A stretch of 43,334 bases of DNA from Ministeria vibrans ATCC 50519 (Eukaryota; Opisthokonta; Filasterea). Numbering within the stretch: the stretch's first letter is position 1; each line of letters begins with the position of its first letter. The translations under genes were made by a program, and so were the position numbers. The notes beneath the pieces are model-generated. The model ran no database searches, was not told the DNA's origin, and worked only from the letters and a program-made list of their open reading frames with translations. The stretch spans positions 1-43,334 of the forward strand of contig CALSCP010001071.1 in assembly GCA_943704425.1 (NCBI GenBank). The letters are read 5' to 3'. Shown piece by piece: positions 19,199 through 31,989 of the stretch.

Positions 19199-19488
19199 GA
19201 TGCGCGGGGGGGGGTGCAAATGAAAGCCAAAAAAAAAAATGAGAATATTCATTTTCAATTTTGATCTTGCTTGAGATTGGAATCAATTCATCCCAAAGAA
19301 AAATACAAAAGGGGGAAATGGACAAGCGGACGGGGTTCAAAACACGCCGCACCACTGTGTGCAATCGTAAACTACATCCATGAGCAAGATTGTCTCATAG
19401 GACGTAAGATGACATTGTGAATCTTATCGATTAACTGTCATCGTTTGTCATCGACTCCACAATCAAAAAAATTTCCCACTTCTTTGAA

Positions 19489-22400
19489 ATGGAACTTCTC
19501 GAAGAGAAACGCTCGTCGTTAAACGTCCAGTCGGGGCTGTTGAAGCGCTACGAGTCGCTGCAGGACGTGTCGCCCTTTGTGGCGTTTGTACGCGGCGGAA
19601 CTTCACTTCTCGTCCAAATTCGATCTGCGTCGCTGGAAGCCATCTCGCTGCTTATGTGCGCAGCCGACCTTGCCGCCAAGCTGACGGACAGCGACGATTG
19701 CGGCGTTGAGGATGAAGCGCGCGTCGAGGAGCTTGCGGAGAGTGCTGTTTGGGAGTTTGTCGCGACGAATGCGTCGTCGCTGTCGTCGCAGCTGCAAGCA
19801 CTCAGCGGGCCCTTGCAGCACTTCCTCGAGGACGACACGGCGCGTCTAGAACACGGCGGTCTCACGTGTGCCGAAACGCTCGAGCACACGCGCGACCACA
19901 AGGATCTGCATGTGGAGATCAACTCGCGACTGATCACTCTGCGCATTGCATTCAACGCCGTCGCCAAACTCCAAGCGGAGCTCAGCGACCTCTCTGCCGA
20001 TCTGTGTGTCGACGAGGCCCGCCGCACTCGATTTGTGTCGCTCTGTTCCGAGTCGGCCGCCGACGTGCTCAGCTCGGCGGATGCGCACGCCGAGCACTTG
20101 ATCGAGCTCTTGATTGAACTCATCGACATCTACCGCGCACAACGAACCAAACTCACACGACACTCTGCCCTGCTGCGTCCCCAGGTTGTACGATCGATGC
20201 ACTCGGCGCTTCTCATGGCACCCGAGTCTCCCAGCGAGGGCGCTCCCATGATCATGACTGCGTCAAGTGCCAGCGACGGCCACACACACTTTGTGCTCGA
20301 TCGTCTTGCGCGACTGCGTCACGTCTCAACAGGTCTAGTGGTGGGCCCGCGCGGTCACGAGCCGATCAACACTACAGCACTTGTTTTGCAGCAACCTCGC
20401 CGACTCAAGGACGGACAACCCGACGCGTCGCAACAGTGGGACCTTGAGAATGACGTCTTTTTGCACAACCGCATGCGACCCGAAGCTGTCTTTGACATTG
20501 GCTTCGGCTCCAAACTGCCCGGTGGTCGTGTCGGTGTGTTTTTAGTGTCATCCAAGAAATCCTGGCAACGCTTTGTCCTGGAACCCGTCTTGAGCATGTC
20601 AGCAGCGGATCCGATGCGCGCGCAGCTGCCCTCTCTGCTCGTGCCCGCACACGGCCTGCCGTCCGACATGCGCGCCTCGCTCAGCGCCGATTGTGGCGCG
20701 GACACAATTGTGATACCGCAGGGCGCACCCGTGCTTGCCGCAGCCGGTCCCGGTGCGCCTCTTCTCCTGTCCACCACCATTGCCGAGAGCACAGCGAATC
20801 TTGCCGAGGCACTATGGGTGCGCGATGGCGACCGCATCCGCAATGTTTCCTCCGGCGAGTGTCTGTCCATTGTGCCTCCAACCAACAGTAGTACCAGCAG
20901 CAGCGCCGCATCGTCGTGGATTCGTGACAAAACTCCCGTTTCACTCTCGAGCCCCACCGCTGCTGCGGGGGCTGCTGCTGCGGGGGCTGCTGCCGCTGCT
21001 GCTCCAGAAACGCAACCTCTGCATTTCCGTTCCAACTCGTCCGGCCTCTGCTCGCTCACCGAATCAACACGCTCGCTCTCGCGATCGACCATTTTCAACG
21101 GTGCCGACACAGACAACACGGTGATGCTGAGTACAGGACCCTCCTTTGACGCGTGGACGCAACACCCCAACGGCGAGATCCTCTATACGGGCGTTACTGA
21201 CCTGCCCAAACAGTATGTGCTCGACGTGGTTGGGCGAGGCAAAAGCGGTGGCACACAAGTTGGACTGTACGCGTCGGCAGACGGTGTTGCCGAGAACCGT
21301 CGCTTCTTTGCGGTGCATCCTCCTACACCAGCCGCAACCATGTCCTTGCCTCACGTGCTCCCCTACTACATTCGTGAGCGCACGACGGGTCTACTCGTAT
21401 CGGCCGTTCCCCGCTCCGCTCTCTCTCTTGCCCAACAGGACCAGTGTAACTCGCGCATGGTGGGCACCAGCAATGGCAGTGGACGCGATGGACCAATGAT
21501 GCGCGACATCTCACGCGACTCGTCACTCTTTGCCTTTGAGACAGGCGTCACAGCAGAGAGGACTGACGATGGACCGTGGCACTTGGTGTTGATCGAGAAA
21601 GCACAGAGCACAAGCGACGCGCTCTTTGTCGACACTGGCGACGGGTGTGTGCGGCACGTGCGTTCCGGTCGCAAATGGGGCATTGAGTGGCTGCTGTCGC
21701 AGACGCAGGCAGCGGGTATGTTAGTCCTGGACTCTAGTGTGGCAATGAGACACGCTTCAACGGGTGGCACGACTTCTACCTCTACTGCTATGGCTCGCAG
21801 TGGGCGTCATTGGACGTGGAGCAACACCGGTCGTCTCTGTGCTAGTGTCGATCATACCGTGGGAGTGATTCTCACCGATTCAGCGCAGCCCATTGCGCCC
21901 GGTGCACTTCTTTTTGTGCTCACACATCAGCGCAAGACAGACGGTGACTCGACAATGAATGATGCGAACGGGGACACTCAGTATTCCTTTCTTGAATTTG
22001 ATCGTGAACCCTACATTCCCAAAGACGCTTCGTTACACCCTGCTCTCACCAGCTGGGTATAAAACAAGATATACAAACTGTCGACATGACTCATGGTCTC
22101 TTCTTTTCTAGGCGTTCCGATTTGAGACGGACGATTCACGGACAATTCTTCCGCAAGTATATCTTGAAGGAGCACTGTTTGTGCCGCAGGAAAAGGAAAG
22201 CGATGCGAATGGCAGCAGAAGTGGCCGTGCTGTGATGCACAAGAGCGATGTACTGAGTGCGTGTGTGTTGAATGCATCGCGTGTGCTGGTACATGTCCTC
22301 AGTGGACTTGAGCTTTTGGTGTCGCGTGATGCATTTGACGCAAACAGACCGTAAGAGACAGATAGGGGAAAACGATATTGTTATTCTTCGAAATAATAAT

Positions 22401-22683
22401 AATAATAATAATAATATTGTTTGTTTTGGCTTTCTTCTTTTTTTTCTTCTTTTTTTTCGGGGTGGGGGGAAGGATTGTGCTGGGCCGATGGAAAGAAGGG
22501 GAACGCAATGTGGGAGTGCGTCGGGTGAAATGGACAGTGGACGCGCGCGGACGACTCATCTCGGATGTATTTGTGCTGACCGTTGACTATGCGCCTCTTT
22601 TGTGTCTGTGTGCCTGTGAACGCACTGCCGCTGAAGCGTCGTTTGCCGCCCGGCATCCTCTCACTGTCAAGCCGTTTCTGTAA
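19489..22683 (+). CDS. Large protein with beta-trefoil-like repeats
   Basis: Exons 19489-22056, 22112-22350 and 22473-22683, with 55- and 122-nt introns, give 1005 aa. The first 230 residues are helical and acidic, ending in an amphipathic stretch (LIELLIELIDIYRAQRTKL). The remainder holds repeated units like ricin-B/fascin beta-trefoil lobes: RLRHVSTGLVVG with QQWDLENDVFLHNRM, then FGSKLPGGRVGVFLVSSKKS with QRFVLEP, LWVRDGDRIRNVSSGECLSI, and YVLDVVGRGKSGGTQVGLYA. A low-complexity Ala run sits at about residues 480-505. There is no signal peptide or membrane span, so it is probably cytosolic. I do not know this architecture as a named family. Actin or phosphoinositide binding would fit a fascin-like fold but is speculative. 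Confidence 0.75.
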
Positions 22684-23022
22684 TATGAAAAACAAAAAAA
22701 AAAATCCGTTATCCAAAGTTGTTGTGAGTGACCGAATCGTTGTTTGCTGTTGTTTTGATTCGCATCAACTAATTATTATTAATTTTGTGGTTGTGAGCTT
22801 AAAGCACGGCCGCTGATGAGTTGTCCATGTATTAGAAATGACTCATGATTTCTGTTAGCTTGAACGCACATTGACTGTGAGTCTCTCAAACGATGTCTAC
22901 GCCACCCACTTCAAAATCAAAATAATAGAGATACATTCATCTAATTTGAAAATAAATTATTGTAGCTCTGATACTCACAATCAATACGGACATTGTCATA
23001 ATCATAATTATATCGAGTCTTT
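22684..23022. other. Spacer between convergent genes
   Basis: AT-rich, with no coding or RNA feature recognised. It contains a TGACTCA site at 22846-22852 (AATGACTCATGA), the same bZIP-type heptamer as at 2220-2240, but between two convergent 3' ends, where promoter use is unlikely. Confidence 0.5.
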
Positions 23023-24035
23023 TTATTGAAACGTGTGCGGGTCGTGTTGTCGCAGTTTTCTACAAGAAAACAATGAAAAGGGATAATAATAGTTTGACAC
23101 AAACTGACTTGTTAAGAGTAGGCTCTCTGTAGGAGACTGGCGTGGAGGTAGAGCGACGGCGGTTGCGTGAGATGGAAGGGGACTGCATAGGGACGGGTTC
23201 GTCTTCGTCGACCGTTTCGTAGGCGTCGTCGGGGTCCTGTACTACATGTCTAGGTGCGCTTGTTAGCGCCGTCTCTACATCATCTGCCAATGGCAGGTGC
23301 TCTTCTTTGTCATGAGGCAATGATGGCGACGGCGGCTGGTGCTGGTGCGGTATCTCTTCGCATTGGGGAGGTTTGAGCGAGTCTGAGCGTCGTTTGCTGA
23401 GACGACGCGGACGCGACTGTCGCCGGTTTCCTTGCATTGTGGACGACGGCGAGTCTAGGAATGGCAGTGCGTTGGTGTCGGTGAGGCTGACAAGGACAGA
23501 GAGAGTCGATCGTGCCTTGTCGACGTGCTTGAGACACAGTTCGGCTGCAGTCTAACAAAAAAAAAAAAAAGAGAGAAATATTGCGCGAGATTTTTTCATT
23601 CTTTTTTTCATTTTTTTTTGTCTTTGATTCTTTGTAAACGTACGTGAACTTCGGCGTAGATGCCGTTGCGCTGTGACGAGAGTTCTAGGCGAGCAGAGAC
23701 CACCTCTTCACGCAAGCGACGCACTTCTGTCTCCAGGACGCCACTGCGTTCGCGTTGCTCTGCTGCAAAAAACACGCTCTGTTTTCGTTTCCTTGATTTT
23801 CTTTTAGATATAAACATATAGTTAGTATACCTAGCTGCTTTGCGAGCATTGCATTATTTGCAGCAAGCGATGAGCTGCGTGATTTACTCGAATGTTTTCC
23901 TGAGAACAGCACAAAAGTGAAGAGAGAGAGTTGAAAACCTTTTTTGAGTTTTTTTGAGTCATGTGAACCTGTCGGGGACTCGGGCACGCTATATTTGGCA
24001 CCAAACACCAGTTGTGAAGAGTGTCTACGAGACAT
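23023..24035 (-). CDS. SGO1: Shugoshin
   Basis: Five exons: 23969-24035, 23831-23899, 23644-23762, 23109-23551 and 23023-23059; 244 aa. The N-terminal half is a coiled coil (NNAMLAKQLGAEQRER, LETEVRRLREEVVSARLEL), as in shugoshins, where it dimerises and recruits PP2A. After a Ser/Pro-rich acidic linker comes the diagnostic C-terminal SGO motif, a basic SRNRRRSTS then VSYREPTLNKKLRQHDP, which in the family binds phosphorylated histone H2A. The motif is interrupted by a phase-2 intron (GTCAGT to CTTGTAG), and only correct splicing completes it. The TAA stop is embedded in AATAAA. Shugoshin protects centromeric cohesin from separase. The gene is divergent from the RNF170-like gene, with 98 nt between start codons. 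Confidence 0.85.
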
Positions 24036-24133
24036 GACAAAAAGAATAAGGAAAAATAAAAATTAATAGAAGAAAAAATAATATAAAACCAAATAACCCA
24101 TTCAATATCCGATCACTTCTAATTTCGCTTTTC

Positions 24134-25481
<1,348 letters not shown>

Positions 25482-25923
25482 CTGTAAGAAATTGTAAGAA
25501 AAACCGAAGAGTGAGAGGAGGGGAAAAAAGAGAGAAGAGGGAGAAATACACAAGGTGAGAGAGAGGACGGTGGGAGAGAAATGTTTGTATTGTAATGTAC
25601 AGAATGGAGAAGGAATGTCTTCTTTATGGTCATTTGAGATGGTCAAGTGTTCATGTGTACGTCCCTTTTTTATAGAAATTGTCTTGGGTGGTAATGACAG
25701 CAGTACTTGTTATTGTCGCATTGTAGGAAGTAATTTAAACGCTCATGTTACACTGTGATTCTAATGTCGCAAACTACATGACGCTGACTTATTTTTCGGA
25801 GTAATAATTTCCGTGGGAGTTTGGATCTTGTGTATGCAAAAGTGAGACGAAAAATGTTAATTAATAGTTGGGACGAAGGTGTAGTCTGTCTGACAAGGAG
25901 TAATTCAATCTCCAATGAATATC

Positions 25924-26019
<96 letters not shown>

Positions 26020-26274
26020 CACCTTTCAGATTTTCCAATTTCGACGTAATACATAATGGCAAGAACATTACCGACGTCAGACGTCAGACAACCGTTTCAT
26101 GATTCAGTTTTCTGATAATTATATACTTATTTTGTTTGGTCTGATCTTTCAACTTTGACTCTCGACCAACGAAAAAAAACTGAAACTTAATTATAAAAAA
26201 AATCAAATTTTTGTCTCTTTCTGGCCAGTCACCGATTCACGCTATATTTGGGTCTTTTTTAACTCGCGCTCACC
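25482..26274. other. Intergenic region with (CA)n
   Basis: Spacer between the RNF170-like gene and the Rho GEF/GAP gene. It carries a (CA)n array at 25926-26014 (about 44 repeats) and a GA-rich stretch at 25497-25575. No ORF, RNA gene or clear TATA box is recognised; the right end (26100-26270) is AT-rich and presumably holds the downstream promoter. Confidence 0.6.
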
Positions 26275-29200
26275 ATGGCAACAACCTCGCAGACAACCAC
26301 TTTTTCTGGCCACAAATTCGCTTTTGTGGTCGGACGAAAAAAATTCGACGAAAAAATTCTCGGCCTTNNNNNNNNAAAAAAGTTTGTATTAATTTTGAAA
26401 AAAAAAAAAAAAAGGACAAGTTGAAAAAGGGCAAAGGATCACTTTGCGTTGTTGACACGCCTCTGTTTTGCCCAGGTTGTTGTGTGTATGTCGCCACTAC
26501 GATCACTGCGGGACGCACTGCACACCATGCTGAGTCGGTGCCGTCTCAACGTTGACTTTCTCAGCGTCATTGAACTCGAATCGCGCCGACCCCTCTCCTG
26601 GCACACGTCGGTGCACTCGCTTGTCGTCGACGCCATTGCGCTTGAGTTCAAAGAGGGCTACGTGCCCCTTGCGACAGACAGGCCCGCGGACGGCCCAGCG
26701 GCGGCGGACGAGGCGGCAACAAGCAGTCGCAGGAGCGGGAGTGCGACCGTCATGCGCAAACGCACTAACATTGCTATGGAGCTGCTGTCGTCGGAGGAGC
26801 TCTATGTTGACATGCTCAGTGTGCTTGTTGAGAGTTTTCTGGTTCCCATGGCGCGAGGCCGCGTGCTCAACGAGATCGACCTCACCACTGTCTTTGGCAA
26901 TGTGCGCGACGTGCTGGAGGTCAATGCTGCCTTCCTTATACAGTTTCAGGCACAGATGAGCTCGTGGGATCCTATGCGCACCCAAATTGGGCCCCTCTTC
27001 CTTTCTCTTAATCCACACGTTGATCACTACGTCACCTACTGCAGTAACCACTCCAAGAGTGTTCAAACACTGCAAAAATGTCAGCAAAACAACGAGTCGT
27101 TTGCCACCTTTCTCGTCGACGTCCAACAGCGCCTCAAGTGCTCTCGCTCCAACGACATCTCCACCTACAACTCTCTCGATTCGCTCTTGCTTATGCCCGT
27201 CCAACGAATCCCGCGTTACCGTCTGCTGCTGGGCGAGCTCTTACATCTAACGCCACCCGAGCACCCCGACTACGAGCTGCTCACGCGTGCTGTCGAGTGG
27301 GTCAATAACACCGTCGAGGACCTCAACGAGAGCATCCGCCGCATCGAGAACGCCATCCAAGTGGCCGCCATCAACAAGTCCTTTCCCAGCGACACCATCC
27401 CGCCGTATCATCCCGCTCTCTCTACCGACATCAAATGGTCCATCCATCGCAGGTCACGTCGTTTTGTCAAAGAGGTAAAAAAAAAGAATGGATAGAATCC
27501 AAATGTACAAAAAAAAAAAGCAAAAAAAGCAATGACAATACGTCCTATGTATGTTGTATGTGTGTATTTATCTGTGCGTGTGTGTATGCGTGCACAGTTT
27601 TGCGGGGTATCTTTTGGTCTTTGTGGGGTGTGGTCGTTGTTGTGGTGTTTGTGTGTGTCTCTTCTGTGTGTAATGGTGCTTTGTTTCTTCAGGGATTTGT
27701 GCGGATGATGCAAGAGACGGGGGCCATGCGTGAGCGGTATTTGTTTCTTATGAGCGACTGCCTGTTGATTGCCAAGACGCGCTGGAGCCCCCTGGACAAG
27801 AGCACCACATACCGTCTCAAGGAGTGCGTGTCAAACCACCTGGCGTGGGTGGGTCCCGCGCTGATGGGCAGCGCCGACGACGCCGTCTCTTTTGTGGTTC
27901 ATTGGAGCGGTACCAGCGCTCCTCCATCACCCATTAAGTTTGCGGTCGCCTCGGTGACACTGCGCGACCAATGGGTTGCCGCACTCAGCGAGAACATTCG
28001 CGAGGAGCGGTCACGTCTGTTGCCCCAGGAGCCCATGACCATCGCCGTGGCGTTTCCCGACGCCGCTTCGATTGTCTCGGCGGCCACACGAAGTGGCTCG
28101 GGCAACACCATGACGACGGTAGACGTGACTGTGCACGACACGGCCGAAGATGTGCGTGCGCTTATTCTGAGTCGTTGGGACATTCGACTTCAATCGGCAC
28201 CTTCTTACGCCATGTACGAGCTCAGCAGTCGTCTGCCCGACGGCATGCGTCGACTTGCTGATGCCGAGTTTGTGCTTGATGGCACCCCTCGCGAGCCCAC
28301 TGTCTCCTTCTCGGCCGGTCTTCCCAACAAACTGCGTCGTTTTGTGTTGCGTCGTCACGGACCTGCTCCCCCCGAACTCCGCGGACCCGGCTCGTCATCG
28401 TCGTTGTCGTCGTCGTTGTCGCCATCGTCGAGCGCATTGGCAATAACGTCCGCCGCCAGGATGACTGCGGCGCAGGCGCATGGCGGAGACGCGAGTGGGG
28501 CGTCGATGACGGTGACGACGAATGGGGCGCAGGACGAGATGGCGCCGCGCAAAACGTCGGGTACTCTTCGCAAAATGTTTACGCGCTACAAGAGCAGTCA
28601 TAGGTGGAGTGCGAGTCATGAGCAGGCAGTGATGGAGGCCACGGGTGCTATGAAGAAACGATCGACTTCAGTGAGTGCCGGATCGCTCCCACGCGAACAT
28701 GCACACTCCCTTGTGCTGCCGAGCCCGCCTCGAGCCATCTCTAGCAACTTTGGAATGTCTCTGTCGCAAGGCGACTTGGCAGCTGCGGCATCGTCGACGG
28801 CAGCATCGTCGCCCATCAACGGGCCAGCGCCGGACTCGAACACGGGCAGTACTGCATCCTTGGAGTCGCGCATTCTTGCCGCCGCACAACTGCAGTCGGG
28901 CTCTCCTGCCGGATCAATACTCGCCAATGGCAGTGCGTCCTCGCTTGGAGCACTTCGCTCTTCGGTACGTCTCACTGCGTCGCACGAGTGCATTCCGGAG
29001 GACACCCGAGGCACCTTCAACGAAAGTGACGCCGCCGCTGCCGCCGCGTCTGTTGAGGGCGGGAAGGGCGCCTCTCACACGGCGGGTAGTACGCTGACAC
29101 GCTCACGGTCGCTTTCGGACGATCAGGCGGCGTCAGCTTTAGCCCACGGACGCTCGACTGACGACCAAGAGTCGTTGACGTCGCCACCACCCACTCATTC

Positions 29201-30473
29201 ATCGGGCTTTTTTGGCCAGCCCCTGAGTGCTCTGTTGGGCGACGCCGGCGAGTTACCACAACCTCTCGAAGAAATGTTGCAAGTGTTACTCGCGCGTGGT
29301 CCCAGCACACCCGGCGTGTTTCGCCGGCCTGGCGACGATCAACTACTCAAGGGACTAGTGCTTGCGCTGGACAAGGGTCTGTGGGTGGACCTGTCGGATG
29401 TGCCAGTGCTTGTGCTGGGCTCGCTGCTCAAACGCTTTCTGCGACGACTGCCCGACTGTGTGCTGGGCTCGGCCAATTACGAGAAGTGGGTGATGGCTGC
29501 GACCGATGACATGGCGGGCAGTGCGCGCGTGAAGCGACTGCGGCAGCTGCTCAAGCGCATTCCAAATGAGAGCCGGACGTTGCTCTGTCGCGTCATTGGC
29601 ATCATGTCGGCCATAGCAGCGGCCGTGCAACTCAATCAGATGTCGTCGCGCTCTCTCTCGGTGTGTCTCGGTCCCTGCATGCTGTGGCCGTCGGTCGATC
29701 ACGGTGGCTCGCACGTGGGACTGGCACTTCAAAAGGATGCGCCAATGCTGTTTGAGTTTATTCTGGCACACTCGCCGGCGCTCTTTGGGGCGGAGGTTGT
29801 CGCTGCGAGTGGCGTCGACTCGTTCCTGTCACTTGCTCTCCCCGTGTCACGGTTTGCGCCGGTGCTGATTCCAGACACGGCGCGTCGACAGGCGTCTCTG
29901 GCATCTACCTCGTTGGTGCGCTGTCCGCGCTCGCTGCCGGCCGCAGCGTTCCCCACCTTGGCGACTCTGCCCGCCGAACAGGGCGCTGCCGCTTCGTCTG
30001 AGGCGCATGAAGACGGAGGTGCGCCTATGAGCTTTCTGGGCGAGTGTCCACCTGCGGGCGCACCGTCGTCGGGTTTGTCATCGCACACTCGTCGTCGCAC
30101 GACAGGGGGTGGAATTGAGCTGAGCCATGATATGGTTGGGAATGAGGAGATTACAACGACGACAACCTCGACCACGACGACAACGAATCCCATGCAACTG
30201 ACAATCAACACCAATGCAATGTCACCGACGTCACGCTTGTCGCGCGGTACGGCACACCCCACGCAAACAATGGCGTGTGGGCGGCCGTCGCCCAGCTTGA
30301 GTCCACGACGACGTGTGTTACCACCCGACCCGGGCATTCAGGTGTATGACCAAGACGAGCTGACGACGGACGTCGATGCAGTGCGACGTCAGTTGGTGGC
30401 ACACCGCCTGGACGACCAGCTGGTGGGACATCGCATATCCGACTCAAAGGATCTCATTGAGTCTGTCTTGTAA
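26275..30473 (+). CDS. Dual RhoGEF/RhoGAP: DH-PH-RA-RhoGAP
   Basis: Exon 2 (26476-27474) and exon 3 (27693-30473) are firm. A first exon from the ATG at 26275 is plausible (MATTSQTTTFSGHKFAFVVG) but runs into eight Ns (26368-26375), so its end is unknown. Visible order: a short RBD/ubiquitin-like stretch (LRDALHTMLSRCRLNVDFLS); a DH domain with ELLSSEELYVDMLSVLVESF and the signature LLMPVQRIPRYRLLLGELL; a PH domain (RYLFLMSDCLLIAKT); a Ras-associating-like domain (TTVDVTVHDTAEDVRALILS, FVLRRH); a Ser-rich linker; and a RhoGAP domain with STPGVFRRPG (arginine finger), LLKRFLRRLPDCVL and SVCLGPCM. The usual Asn before the last motif is Ser. It would both load and unload Rho-family GTPases at membranes. 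Confidence 0.88.
26368..26375. other. Assembly gap (8 N)
   Basis: Eight undetermined bases interrupt the probable first exon or intron of the Rho GEF/GAP gene and hide its first splice donor. Confidence 1.
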
Positions 30474-30670
30474 ATAGAAGTAAATAGAATCAATAATAAT
30501 TATTTTCATTATGGTGTGGTAAAGAGACAAAGTTGTAAAGAGAGAGAATCAATGTGATAGGCATAGTGCTTAGTGTGGATACGCGTGTATGTCTAACGCG
30601 CGCGTGTGTGTGTGGTTTAAATTTCGCGGTATAGCATAATATACAATTATTATTATTGTGTTTATTAGAA

Positions 30671-30776
30671 TCATTTTGATACTCGTGCGACGTGCGCATG
30701 TGCCAAGTGGTGTCGAACAAAACGCTCAAGTTTCAACAAAGCCTACGTAGATCGGGTGGTTAGGGGTATGAGACGA

Positions 30777-30860
<84 letters not shown>

Positions 30861-30889
30861 TATAGAAAATAAAGAGGCAATCATGATAA

Positions 30890-30922
<33 letters not shown>

Positions 30923-30932
30923 TATAATTATT

Positions 30933-30968
<36 letters not shown>

Positions 30969-31892
30969 CTTTCGAGGCATTAAAAGCGTGTCTGTGTTTG
31001 CGGCTGGTTTACCTTTTCTTCGGGGAAGCTGGGTGTAGAGTGAAGTGCGCGAACAGTGGCGCAGAATTGGTTGAAGTCGACGAGGAACTCGTCGATGGTG
31101 CGGTATCGGGAGGTGAGAGAGCGATTCTCTAGTACGTGAAGCTCAACAGGCTACGACGAGAAAGAGAAAAAACGGTGAGGCAATAGAAGCAGGCATGGAT
31201 CGACATTTGTTTGTACTCGGCTGACACAAGCACGCACACGCTCGAGAAGAGCACTGGAGAGGGGCGTGGCAAAGAGAGGGTAGGAGGGATGAGCATGAAT
31301 CTTGCTGAGGAGCAAACGGAAGCATTCGGTGAGAGAGCGGCCGGTGAGAAGGGGCGGCGCGAGGTGAAGGCCGGCGGCGCGTACTGCGGGGATGCGGGTG
31401 GCAGGGCCAAGAGGGAAAAGGGACGGGGCAAGGCCTTTGTGCACGGGTGGGGTGGCAGTGCGGGAGTGGATGAGGGCACGAAGAGCGAGACGTTGGGTGT
31501 GGACGACGTCGTGGAGGCGCGCGTAAGGATAGATGGGGTCGAGTGGACATGCCATAAAATGAGCACCCTCGTAGTGCTTGACATAGCCAACGTAGGCGTC
31601 GGGCGGTAGGGCAACGCTCATGCTGAAGCCCTGCTTGCGGAAGTAGCCTAGTGCGGTAGTGTCAGCAAATGTGATGATCCAGCGCACACTTCCTGTAGTT
31701 GTGCACAGATGTTCTTTCAGCAGATTCATAATGTAAGTGCCATAGCCCTACAGAAAAGAGAAAGGAGGAGTAAATAATAATGATAAAAAGGTAATAATAA
31801 TAAAAAGTAGAAAAATTATTAATAATAACTAATAATAATAAAAAATAATGGTAATCATAATCATAATAATAATCATAACAAAGATAGGGATC

Positions 31893-31989
<97 letters not shown>

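Noticed and set aside
20355-21170. 271-codon antisense ORF opposite the beta-trefoil-like gene
   Set aside because: Shadow of a GC-rich coding exon; no conserved motif, and the sense frame is a continuous 856-codon exon with family-like repeats.
25926-26014. (CA)n array as a possible promoter Z-DNA element
   Set aside because: It lies some 260 nt from any start and nothing links it to regulation; recorded only as a microsatellite.
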